From Bog-473 sp963828505 (GTDB taxonomy: Bacteria; Actinomycetota; Acidimicrobiia; Acidimicrobiales; RAAP-2): a stretch of 64,000 bases of DNA. Both the position numbers and the translations under genes were made by a program. Shown here in pieces: positions 9,221 to 16,337 of the stretch. Within the stretch, counting starts at the first letter, position 1; each line of letters starts with the position of its first letter. The notes under the pieces are model-generated. The model made no database searches and was not told where the DNA came from. It saw only the letters and a program-made list of their open reading frames with translations. The DNA lies in contig CAWHFM010000011.1 in NCBI GenBank assembly GCA_963828505.1, positions 1 through 64,000 of the forward strand, in the 5' to 3' direction.

Positions 9221-10414
9221 ATGGCAAAGATCGTCTGCGTGCTGTACCCGGACCCGGTCGACGGCTATCCGTCGTCGTACCCGCGGGCGTCGGTGCCGAG
9301 GATCGAGCGCTACCCGAACGGCCAGACGGCACCAACGCCGCGCGCCGTCGACTTCACCCCGGGAGAGCTCCTAGGGAGCGTGAGCGGGGAGCTCGGACTG
9401 CGCAGGTTTCTGGAGGAGGCAGGCCACACGTTCATCGTGACGGCGGACAAGGACGGGCCGGGCTCCGTCTTCGAGCAGGAGCTCGTGGACGCGGACGTCG
9501 TGATCTCGCAACCCTTCTGGCCGGCCTACCTCACGGCAGAGCGCATCGCCAAGGCGCCCCGGCTCCGCTTGGCCGTCACCGCCGGAATCGGGTCGGACCA
9601 CGTCGACCTGGCGGCCGCCATGGAGGCAGGCCTGACCGTGGCCGAGGTCACCTACTCGAACAGCATCAGCGTCTCCGAACACGTCGTCATGATGATCCTC
9701 TCCCTCGTGCGCAACTACCTGCCCTCGCACGACTGGGTCGTCCGGGGCGGCTGGAACATCGCCGACTGCGTCGAGCGCTCGTACGATCTGGAGGCAATGG
9801 CCGTGGGCTCCGTGGCGGCCGGCCGGATCGGCTTGGCCGTCCTGCGCCGTCTGCGGCCCTTCGACGTGGAGCTCCACTACACCGACCGTCACCGCCTCGG
9901 CCACGACGTAGAGCAGGAGCTCGGCCTGACGTACCACCCCGACGCCGAGTCCTTGGTCAAAGTGTGCGACGTCGTGACCATAAACGCGCCGCTCCACCCC
10001 GAGACCGAGCACCTCTTCGACGACCGGCTCATCGGCCTCATGCGCCGCGGCTCGTACCTCGTGAACACTGCCCGCGGCAAGATCTGCGACCGCGACGCGG
10101 TCGTCCGCGCACTCGAGAGCGGCCAGCTCGCCGGCTACGCCGGCGACGTGTGGTTTCCCCAGCCGGCTCCGGCCGAGCACCCGTGGCGCACCATGCCGCA
10201 CGAAGGCATGACGCCGCACATCTCGGGTTCGTCTCTTTCCGCGCAGTCGCGCTACGCCGCGGGGACGCGCGAGATACTCGAGTGCTTCTTCGAGGGCCGG
10301 CCGATCCGGGACGAGTACCTGATCGTCGACGGTGGGCGCCTGGCCGGCAGCGGCGCCCACTCGTACTCGGAAGGCGACGCCACCGAGGGCTCCGAGGAGC
10401 TCTCGGGCCCCTGA
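9221..10414 (+). CDS. fdh: NAD-dependent formate dehydrogenase
   Basis: Protein of 397 residues closely resembling the cofactor-free NAD formate dehydrogenases of methylotrophs. NGQTAPTPRAVDFTPGELLG, TYSNSISVSEHVVMMILSL and GGWNIADC are family-specific. The catalytic Arg lies in NTARGK, Gln in WFPQPAP and His in TPHISGSS. It oxidises formate to CO2 with NAD+ reduction in the cytoplasm, supplying NADH. A strong GAGGAGG lies 10 bases before the ATG. The length is typical. No other C1 gene is nearby, so its role (formate detoxification or auxiliary energy) is inferred. Its 3' end converges with the SRPBCC gene. Confidence 0.93.
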   Translation: MAKIVCVLYPDPVDGYPSSYPRASVPRIERYPNGQTAPTPRAVDFTPGELLGSVSGELGLRRFLEEAGHTFIVTADKDGPGSVFEQELVDADVVISQPFWPAYLTAERIAKAPRLRLAVTAGIGSDHVDLAAAMEAGLTVAEVTYSNSISVSEHVVMMILSLVRNYLPSHDWVVRGGWNIADCVERSYDLEAMAVGSVAAGRIGLAVLRRLRPFDVELHYTDRHRLGHDVEQELGLTYHPDAESLVKVCDVVTINAPLHPETEHLFDDRLIGLMRRGSYLVNTARGKICDRDAVVRALESGQLAGYAGDVWFPQPAPAEHPWRTMPHEGMTPHISGSSLSAQSRYAAGTREILECFFEGRPIRDEYLIVDGGRLAGSGAHSYSEGDATEGSEELSGP

Positions 10415-10900
10415 ATCAAGGCTCGCGCCGACCATCTCGTCGAGGCGCTCGAACGACTCGACGATCCCGGTCTCCATACCGGCGGCGACATGCTGGTCCC
10501 GGGCGGCGACCGAGGCGTGGCGGGTGGTCATGGCCAGCATCGTCCCGCCTTCGACCGGCGAGAGCTCCAGCGTCTCCACCGCCTCGTCGTCCGGCGCACC
10601 CTCGTACACCCAGGTGTGGACACGCCGGCGAGGAGGGTCGAGCTCGAGGATCCGGCCGTGGAAACCGAATTCCTGGCCGTCGGGCGCGCGGTGCACGATC
10701 CGCCACGCCCCGCCCAGGCGCGAATCGAGCTCGCACTCGGTCACCTCGAGCCGGCGCGGGCCCCACCAACGCCGTAACAACGCCGGCTCGCTCCAGGTGC
10801 GGAACACGAGCTCGGGCGTTGCGGCCAGGAAGCGGCGCACCACGATGACCGGCTCGCCGGCCGTGGTGGTGATCTGGGTTCCTTCGTCCGTCACGGTCAT
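9371..10900 (-). CDS. SRPBCC (AHSA1-like) protein with run-on C-terminus
   Basis: The SRPBCC domain spans roughly residues 12-160 (10418-10900): FRTWSEPALLRRWWGPR, RILELDPPRRRVHTWVYEGA and GIVESFERLDEMVG are typical. The ATG at 10900 has AAAGGGTGAG just upstream. Family members normally stop here, but this frame stays open for another ~350 codons antisense to formate dehydrogenase, ending at 9371. A TGA lies one base out of frame at 10416-10418, so a single-base loss could explain the missing stop. The antisense extension has no recognisable domain. It lies 47 bases after the ArsR gene, forming a standard ArsR-SRPBCC pair of unknown ligand. Confidence 0.6.
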   Translation of the reverse strand: MTVTDEGTQITTTAGEPVIVVRRFLAATPELVFRTWSEPALLRRWWGPRRLEVTECELDSRLGGAWRIVHRAPDGQEFGFHGRILELDPPRRRVHTWVYEGAPDDEAVETLELSPVEGGTMLAMTTRHASVAARDQHVAAGMETGIVESFERLDEMVGASLDSGARELLGALGGVAFRVRVGAAAGQAPTVDDQVLVPDRPALEEALEYLARPRGVARLRGKRRTRDVRRHAFVRHGAPRVLGRSRLGKPHVAGVAGELAALECADDRVAVADLAAGSVHEVRAAAHEADEPVVEEVLGLGVERRVYGHDVAHFDQGLGVGVVRQAELLLYVVAEAVTVGVVELHVEGPQTAQDGQADPAGRHGAHGHCLQIVRALDAVGDVPAAPDDPVVRGQVVAHEGEDHHDDVFGDADAVRVGDLGHGQACLHGGRQVDVVRPDSGGDGQAEPGRLGDALCREVGRPEGLRDHDVRVHELLLEDGARPVLVRRHDERVACLLQKPAQSELPAHAP

Positions 10901-10947
10901 GGTTCTCACCCTTTCGTCGTGGGTCGGCGTCATCGGTCCGCGCCGCC

Positions 10948-11289
10948 TCAGGTCGGGCCGAGCTCGTCGAGCAGGTCGTCGAGTCGCTCGAAGCTCTCCT
11001 CCCAGAACTCGCGGTAGGAGCCGACCCACTCCGACAGCTGCCTGAGCCGCGACGGCTCCAGGCGACACAGGCGCTGGCGGGCCGAACGGTGCCGAGAGAT
11101 GAGACCGGCGTCCTCGAGCACGCGCAGATGCTTGGTCACCGCCGGCTGGCTCATCGGGAACGGCTCGGCCACCTGGAGCACGCCGGCGTCGCCCTGCGTC
11201 AGGCGGGCCAGGATGGCCCGTCTCGTGGGGTCGGCCAGCGCGCCGAACGCCCGGTCGAGGTCGTCCTCCGGGAGCGTGGCAGATGCCAT
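10948..11289 (-). CDS. ArsR-family regulator paired with SRPBCC
   Basis: Protein of 113 residues from ATG at 11289 (MASATLPEDDLD); an in-frame TTG lies two codons upstream. The winged-helix core is seen in FGALADPTRRAILARLTQGD and MSQPAVTKHLRVLEDAGLI. No metal-binding Cys is visible, as expected of SRPBCC-linked ArsR proteins. A perfect-arm palindrome (11288-11303) overlaps the start codon, so the gene probably represses itself and the SRPBCC gene behind it. The regulatory inference rests on position and symmetry only. Confidence 0.87.
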   Translation of the reverse strand: MASATLPEDDLDRAFGALADPTRRAILARLTQGDAGVLQVAEPFPMSQPAVTKHLRVLEDAGLISRHRSARQRLCRLEPSRLRQLSEWVGSYREFWEESFERLDDLLDELGPT

Positions 11290-11303
11290 AACCAAATGGT
11301 TAT
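11288..11303. promoter_or_regulatory. Palindromic operator candidate over the ArsR start
   Basis: ATAACCAAATGGTTAT has two perfect 7-base arms around a central AA. It covers the ArsR start codon and abuts an AT-rich TATATA (11301-11306) that could be a -10 element. It stands out strongly in this GC-rich sequence. Probable autoregulatory site. Confidence 0.6.
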
Positions 11304-11338
11304 ATATCAGCGGGCCCGTGTCAAGCCCGCCGGCCGGG

Positions 11339-11788
11339 TCAGTCGGGTTCGGTGTGGCCGAACTCGAGGGGCTGGGTGAGGCTGATCAGGTTGCCCGAGT
11401 CGTCGCGCAACATGGCCTCCGTCCCATAGGCCCGCTCTGCCGGCTCGGAGAGAAAGGTCACCCCTTTCGCCGACAACTCTTCGTAGGCGGCGCGGCAATC
11501 GGCGGTTTGCATGACCCCGACCGCCATCCCTCCCGATGCCACCAGCGCGCGCAGTTGCCGCGCCGCGTCCGGCGAGCGGCCCATGTCGCACGACGCCAGG
11601 ATGAGCTGGAGGTCGGGCTGTTCCTTCGTCCCGACCGTGAGCCAACGAGAGCCGGCGCCCGCACCTTCGAACTCCTCGCCCATGGAGATGTCGAATCGGA
11701 CCTCGAAACCGAGCTTCTCGGTGTAGAAGGCCTTCGCGGAGTCCTGGTCCAGGACGAACACGTTGGCATGGGACAGGTGACTGATCAT
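11339..11788 (-). CDS. VOC-family (glyoxalase-like) protein
   Basis: Protein of 149 residues with the paired beta-alpha-beta-beta-beta modules of vicinal-oxygen-chelate proteins: ANVFVLDQDSAKAFYTEKLG at the N-terminus and AMLRDDSGNLISLTQPLEFG at the C-terminus. The ATG at 11788 is preceded by AAGGGAG. The relic of an AraC-type regulator lies immediately upstream on the same strand; AraC-VOC pairs are common in actinobacteria, so this gene was probably once controlled by it. The substrate is unknown; dioxygenase, lyase or resistance roles are all possible. Confidence 0.85.
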   Translation of the reverse strand: MISHLSHANVFVLDQDSAKAFYTEKLGFEVRFDISMGEEFEGAGAGSRWLTVGTKEQPDLQLILASCDMGRSPDAARQLRALVASGGMAVGVMQTADCRAAYEELSAKGVTFLSEPAERAYGTEAMLRDDSGNLISLTQPLEFGHTEPD

Positions 11789-11859
11789 GGTCGCTCCCTT
11801 GTCGGCTCCTCGTTGGTGCAGGGTACGGCCCGGTGCTGCGCCCCCGATTCTCCTGGCTT

Positions 11860-12105
11860 GCGCTCTTTCGTCCGAACCGGCCCGGCGTCGGGCCGCGGCC
11901 TGCCCATTCCATGACGAAGCGACCCGGGATCGGCGGCATGCCGCGGCGCGACGCTTGGCGGCGTTGCTACTCGCGTGGGGACATACCAACGAGCTCCGAG
12001 AAACGGGCGCTGAAGGAGCCGAGGCTGCCGCATCCGACCATGAGGCACACCTCGGTCACGGTGAGGTTGGCGGCGCGCACCGTACCCTCCTCGTCGGCCC
12101 GGCAC
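11860..12105 (-). pseudogene. Relic of an AraC-family regulator with in-frame TAG
   Basis: One leftward frame reads EGTVRAANLTVTEVCLMVGC then GSLGSFSARFSELVGMSPRE, the second half of an AraC-type HTH domain, then a TAG near 11965, and continues in frame as QRRQASRRGMPPIPGRFV and MEWAGR, which resembles the usual C-terminal tail of this subgroup (PPIPG motif). Most of the N-terminal HTH and any effector domain are absent: upstream lies only the start of the divergent gene at 12220. The gene is truncated and stop-interrupted. It sits directly before a VOC gene, a typical partner. Confidence 0.65.
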
Positions 12106-12219
12106 CGACGGCTCGGGGCTGGCCGGCGTCAGGCCATCGCACACCTCGGTTCCACGCCTCGGTCCGCGGGCGCGCCAGGCCGAACGGGCGATACCGAGCT
12201 CAGGAACGACCGTGGTTGA

Positions 12220-13629
12220 ATGGCGCCCATGAGCACGAGCGCCCCGGGCCCGGCCCGGGCGCGGGCGGCCGGCGGCGCGCTGAGCGCGTTGCTGGCCGGG
12301 CTCGCCGTCGTGCTCGCGTGCGCGCCGGTTCCGGCCGGAGCGACTGCAACGACGGACGGACGGTCGACCACGCCCATGGACGTCGTCGGCGGGCCGGTGG
12401 CGGGCGAAGGATCGGCGGTGGTCGTCACCGTCGACGCCGCGCACGACCTCCGCCTCGAGGGCGTCGCACCGAACACGGGCCGGGTCGAGTGGTCCCGCCC
12501 CTACGCCATGTCCGCCGTCGATCCCGGCCTTGCTCCGGCCCTTTACGTCATCGACAACGTGGTCGTGGACCTGGAGCCAGTCGACGGCCCCGCCGGCGCG
12601 CTCGTCGACGTCGACGGTGTCAACGCCACCACCGGAGCGCTCGCCTGGCGTGGCCCCGAGAACCTGCTCGTCTCCGACGTCCCCTCTCCCTGCGCCGCGA
12701 CGCATGACTTCTGCCTGACCCGGTACGAGAGCAACGCCTCGACCTCCATGGTGGCCCTCGATCCGCTCACGGGGCGGACCGTTGGCAGCCTCGCCGGCGC
12801 GCTCGAAGCGGTCGACCAGGACGTCTACCAGACCGACGCCAAGACGCCGACGCTCGTCGCGCTCTCCCCGTCGGGGTCGGCCGCGTGGACGAAGACATTT
12901 GAGCAGCTCTTCGGGAGCAGTGGCTACGACCCCGCGTACGGGTGGGACTTCCTCGCCTTCGGGTCCACCGAGGTGGCCACGGCGGGCGCGACGGACGCCG
13001 ACCGTTCCGACGGCCTCGACGACGCCCGGACCGTCGGCATCTCCCTGGCCTCGGGCGGGACCGAGTGGACCCGGCCCGGCCAGTTCCAGTGCGGTGGCTC
13101 CCTCGGTTTCCTCAGCCCGCCGTTCGACTGCCTCTTCGCCGGCACGCTGGCCCGGACCCACGGCGGGACGTCCTCGCAGGGGTATGCCGGGCTCCGTCTC
13201 AGGTTGCAGGGCATTGATGCCGGGACGGGAGCGGTCTCGTGGACCCGATCGGTGGGCGACGTCGCCGCGCTCGTCGACGGCGACACTGCGTTCTTGGACG
13301 CGACCCATCTGGAGGTGCACCTGAGCTCGGGGACCCCGGCCCTGTTGAACGTGGCGACCGGGACCACCTCGGGCGTCGGCCGTCACGAGCCGCTGTGGTG
13401 CGCGCACCAGGGGCTCTTCAAGGTCGACGAGAACCATGACCTCAACCCGTCGGGGCACCGCGCCGGTGGGTCGAAGTTCTCTCCGTGCACGGCCGACGGC
13501 TCCCCCTCGGCCTCGCTCCCGGAGACAGACCCGTCGACCATCGGCGTGACCGTCGACGGGGTTTTCGTGTGGCCCTCGACCAGAGGGCTCGAGCGTCGTA
13601 CGGTCGGCTCAGCTCAGGGGACGGCCTGA
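12220..13629 (+). CDS. Secreted PQQ-like beta-propeller protein
   Basis: Protein of 469 residues with an N-terminal signal sequence (GALSALLAGLAVVLACAPVPAGA) followed by loosely repeated blades such as LRLEGVAPNTGRVEWSRPY, VNATTGALAWRGPENLL and LQGIDAGTGAVSWTRSVG. These match the PQQ-like repeat pattern in which 'TG.v.W' ends a strand. No cofactor-binding or catalytic motif is seen. A second ATG three codons downstream (12229) is an equally good start. It is likely an extracellular binding or scaffold protein of unknown ligand. Confidence 0.75.
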   Translation: MAPMSTSAPGPARARAAGGALSALLAGLAVVLACAPVPAGATATTDGRSTTPMDVVGGPVAGEGSAVVVTVDAAHDLRLEGVAPNTGRVEWSRPYAMSAVDPGLAPALYVIDNVVVDLEPVDGPAGALVDVDGVNATTGALAWRGPENLLVSDVPSPCAATHDFCLTRYESNASTSMVALDPLTGRTVGSLAGALEAVDQDVYQTDAKTPTLVALSPSGSAAWTKTFEQLFGSSGYDPAYGWDFLAFGSTEVATAGATDADRSDGLDDARTVGISLASGGTEWTRPGQFQCGGSLGFLSPPFDCLFAGTLARTHGGTSSQGYAGLRLRLQGIDAGTGAVSWTRSVGDVAALVDGDTAFLDATHLEVHLSSGTPALLNVATGTTSGVGRHEPLWCAHQGLFKVDENHDLNPSGHRAGGSKFSPCTADGSPSASLPETDPSTIGVTVDGVFVWPSTRGLERRTVGSAQGTA

Positions 13630-13674
13630 CACAGACGGCCTGACAGAGACAATCTGACAGAGACGATCTGACAC
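13622..13674. repeat. Degenerate ~14-bp tandem repeat at a convergent gene end
   Basis: The region over and after the stop of the beta-propeller gene has four imperfect copies built on CTGACAGAGACNAT. It separates two converging genes. No clear hairpin or T-run is visible, so a terminator role is uncertain. Confidence 0.65.
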
Positions 13675-13683
13675 GCGCCAACG

Positions 13684-14121
13684 TCAACCGTCGAGGCCGA
13701 GCTCCTCTGGCACCCAGAGTGGCAGCCGCGCCGGACGCCCGCTGAAGTCGACCGCGCCGTGCACCGTCACCGCGGTCGCGCGCACGTCACCAGCCACCGA
13801 AAGCAAGTAGGCCACCTGGAAGGTGGTGCGCCTGACCGCGCCGACGGCGAGCGCCACCTCGACCTCGTCGTCGAAGTGCAGCGCCTTGCGATACTGCACG
13901 CACACCTCGAGCGTGGCGAAGTCCACACCGGTGGCGCGCACCTCCTCGTAGGGATGGCCGATCGACTTCAGAAACTCGACCCGAGCCTCTTCGAGGTAGG
14001 GCAGGTACGCCGCGTGATGGACGATCCCCATGGCGTCGGTCTCGGCGAAGCGGGTGCGCAGACGGTGCGCGAAGGCGTAGTCCGCCCGGTGGCGAGATGG
14101 CTTCAGGGTCTGGCGCACCAC
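13684..14121 (-). CDS. Acyl-CoA thioesterase (4HBT hotdog fold)
   Basis: Protein of 145 residues with the 4-hydroxybenzoyl-CoA thioesterase signature: TRFAETDAMGIVHHAAYLPY near residue 24, including the catalytic Asp, then LEEARVEFL. It hydrolyses acyl-CoA thioesters to free acid and CoA in the cytoplasm. A second hotdog thioesterase lies immediately upstream on the same strand, 14 bases away, so the two are probably co-transcribed. The natural substrate is unknown; fatty or aromatic acyl-CoA are both plausible. Confidence 0.87.
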   Translation of the reverse strand: MVRQTLKPSRHRADYAFAHRLRTRFAETDAMGIVHHAAYLPYLEEARVEFLKSIGHPYEEVRATGVDFATLEVCVQYRKALHFDDEVEVALAVGAVRRTTFQVAYLLSVAGDVRATAVTVHGAVDFSGRPARLPLWVPEELGLDG

Positions 14122-14135
14122 AGCCGAACCTCGGG

Positions 14136-14873
14136 CTACTGAGCCGGGCGGCGCGTCCGTTGCGACGCGTCGAAGGAACGCCGGCGCGCCGTAGCCATCC
14201 GGTCGACTCCGTCCCGCTGGAACACCGCGAACTCTCCCTCGGCCTCGACCGTGACGATCCCACCCTGCACGATGCGGCCCTCGGAGTGGACCCGCCGCTC
14301 GGTCACCTCGGTGACCCAGCCCTCGAACACTGCCTCCTCCCCCGTCAGCGTCGGGCGAAGGTAGCGCAGCGCCAGGCGCACCGTCGGTCCGGTCGCGCCC
14401 GCGATCGCGTTCGCTGCCGTGAGGATGATGTCGAAGGTGGCCGCGAGCACGGCACCGTGCACGCAGCCCGGTGCGCCCTCGTAGGCGACGTCGAACGAGG
14501 CGTGGCCGAGCGCCTTGGGCGGTTCGAATTCGAGCACCACCGGCAAGGCGAGCGGGTTGAAGGGACCGACGACCACGTCGTAGGGCATGGCACCGCCCAG
14601 GGGCATCTCCTTCGCCGGACCGTCCTCCTCGGGACCGACGAAGCGCGGGAGCGGTACGTCGGGCTCGTGCGCTTCGAGCTCGTCGGCCACTGCTTCCAGC
14701 CGCGCCGTCAGCCGAGCGGTCTCTGCGGCGGACGGCGCCGTGCTCACCGACAACCGCACCAGCCGGCGCAGGACGTCGGCCAGCTCCCGCGCCTCGCGCT
14801 CGCGCCCCCGCAATCCGGGGTGATGGCCGAAGCCGGTCGCTGGCGCGGGGATCGGCGCGTCCGGTGGGGTCAT
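14136..14873 (-). CDS. PaaI-like hotdog thioesterase with long N-terminal region
   Basis: Protein of about 245 residues from the ATG of MTPPDAPIPAPATGFG. The C-terminal two thirds carry the PaaI-type hotdog core: HASFDVAYEGAPGCVHGAVL with the conserved His-Gly, then FDIILTAANAIAGATGPTVR. The N-terminal ~90 residues (ARELADVLRRLVRL region) are helical and look like the extension seen in actinobacterial PaaI-family proteins. The frame is open upstream but overlaps the divergent DUF3151 gene, so this start is preferred. Probable acyl-CoA thioesterase co-transcribed with the 4HBT gene. Confidence 0.83.
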   Translation of the reverse strand: MTPPDAPIPAPATGFGHHPGLRGREREARELADVLRRLVRLSVSTAPSAAETARLTARLEAVADELEAHEPDVPLPRFVGPEEDGPAKEMPLGGAMPYDVVVGPFNPLALPVVLEFEPPKALGHASFDVAYEGAPGCVHGAVLAATFDIILTAANAIAGATGPTVRLALRYLRPTLTGEEAVFEGWVTEVTERRVHSEGRIVQGGIVTVEAEGEFAVFQRDGVDRMATARRRSFDASQRTRRPAQ

Positions 14874-14948
14874 GGCGGCCGAGAGTACCGCCCGTTCCCG
14901 AGACGGGACATTCCGGCGGGACGGGATCACCAGCCGTACGATGTCGCC

Positions 14949-15386
14949 ATGGCCGAGCACCAGGTTCAGTTCACGTCGGGAAGTCCAGAGACCGTGCTCA
15001 GTCCGCTGCCACCCGCGGAGGCGGACGCGCTGGCGTCCGCGCTCTCGCTGCCGCCCGAACTTCGCCGGGACGCGGTCGCCGCGGTGGCGGCGAGCGACCC
15101 TCGCTGCCTTCAAGCCTGGGCGGAGCTGGCCGAGCTCACGACCGACCAGGTGGAGCGCTACGCCTACGCCAGGGTGGGCTACCACCGCGGCCTCGACGCG
15201 CTGCGCGCCGCCGGCTGGCGGGGCTCGGGCTATGTGCGCTGGCGCCACGAGACGAACCGGGGCTTTCTGCGCTCGCTGGACGCGCTGCGCCTGGCCGCGG
15301 CCGCACTGGGGGAGGCCGACGAGCAGAAGCGATGCGAGCTTTTCCTGCGCCAGCTCGACCCGGAATGGGGATCCGGCCCCGGATGA
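14949..15386 (+). CDS. DUF3151 family protein
   Basis: Protein of 145 residues starting MAEHQVQFTSGSPE. The central block LQAWAELAELTTDQVERYAY and RVGYHRGLDALRAAGWRGSG are strongly conserved in this actinobacterial family. It is Ala/Leu-rich, helical, soluble, and lacks catalytic signatures. Its function is not established. It lies 13 bases upstream of an SDR gene on the same strand and is divergent from the thioesterase pair. Confidence 0.85.
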   Translation: MAEHQVQFTSGSPETVLSPLPPAEADALASALSLPPELRRDAVAAVAASDPRCLQAWAELAELTTDQVERYAYARVGYHRGLDALRAAGWRGSGYVRWRHETNRGFLRSLDALRLAAAALGEADEQKRCELFLRQLDPEWGSGPG

Positions 15387-15399
15387 GGTCGTTCCCCGC

Positions 15400-16230
15400 A
15401 TGACCGGATTCCGCGAGCGCTACGGAGCGTGGGCGGTCGTCGCCGGCGCCTCGGAGGGAGTAGGCCTGGCGTTCGCTCGGGCTGCGGCCGAACGCGGGGT
15501 GAACGTCGTGCTCATCTCACGCCGCGCCACCCTGCTCGACCAGGCCGCGGCTGAGATACGTCGTCGATGGTCGGTCAGCACCCGCACCCTGGGGGTGGAC
15601 CTGGCCGAGAAGGGCGGTGCCGACGCCGTGGTCGCAGGCACGGCGGATCTCGACGTCGGCATCATCTTCTATTGCGCCGGCGGTGATCCCAACTTCGTGC
15701 CCTTCCTGGACGTCCCGGTCGAGGCGGCCGAGGCCCTGGTGGAACGAAACTGCCTCGTTCCGATGCGGCTGTGCCATTACTTCGCCCCGTCCATGGTCGA
15801 GCGCGGGCACGGGGGGATCGTCCTGGTCTCCTCCGGAGCGGCTCTGGTCGGGGCGCGCCGGATGGTGGCCTACGGCGCCTCGAAAGCCTTCGACCTGGTC
15901 ATGGGGGAGGCCTTGTGGGCCGAGCTCCACGAGGTCGGCGTGGACGTCTTGTCACTGGTGCTCGGCGTCACCGACACACCCGCGTTGCGCCGCCTGCTGG
16001 CCGACCGCGGCAACCTGGCCAGCGCCGACGACGGCACGCCGATTCCTGGCGCGGCCACCCCCGAGGAGGTCGTCGACGAAGCGCTGGCCAACCTGGCGAA
16101 CGGTCCGACGCACTTCGTCGGAGAGACGCTCCGTGAAGGCTCGAAGGTGCTGGGGGCCATGGCTCGGAACGACGCCGCCCGCGTGATGCTAAATGCGGGC
16201 GCGAGCGTGATGGACCAGAAGCTGAGTTGA
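15400..16230 (+). CDS. Short-chain dehydrogenase/reductase
   Basis: Protein of 276 residues. The glycine-rich nucleotide-binding loop is VVAGASEGVGLAFA near residue 13, the active-site serines lie in IVLVSSGAALVG, and the catalytic Tyr-Lys pair is YGASKAFD. It therefore should be an NAD(P)-dependent oxidoreductase. The first loop (GASEGVG) resembles the 'classical' SDR subgroup acting on lipids or 3-ketoacyl compounds. It probably shares a transcript with DUF3151. Substrate unknown. Confidence 0.86.
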   Translation: MTGFRERYGAWAVVAGASEGVGLAFARAAAERGVNVVLISRRATLLDQAAAEIRRRWSVSTRTLGVDLAEKGGADAVVAGTADLDVGIIFYCAGGDPNFVPFLDVPVEAAEALVERNCLVPMRLCHYFAPSMVERGHGGIVLVSSGAALVGARRMVAYGASKAFDLVMGEALWAELHEVGVDVLSLVLGVTDTPALRRLLADRGNLASADDGTPIPGAATPEEVVDEALANLANGPTHFVGETLREGSKVLGAMARNDAARVMLNAGASVMDQKLS

Positions 16231-16307
16231 GGCCGCCCGCGCACGGTCTCGGCCCGAGATCGATGGAGCCGCGTCGGGCCACCGGGGAAGATGGACCTCG
16301 GGGCTCT

Positions 16308-16337
16308 ATTGCTCTCTACAACATTGCTCTCTACAAC
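16308..16337. repeat. Exact 15-bp tandem duplication at the end of the dioxygenase gene
   Basis: ATTGCTCTCTACAAC is present twice in succession (16308-16322 and 16323-16337). The second copy spans the TAG stop of the PhyH-like gene on the other strand. The duplication therefore lies exactly at the gene's 3' end. Confidence 0.85.
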
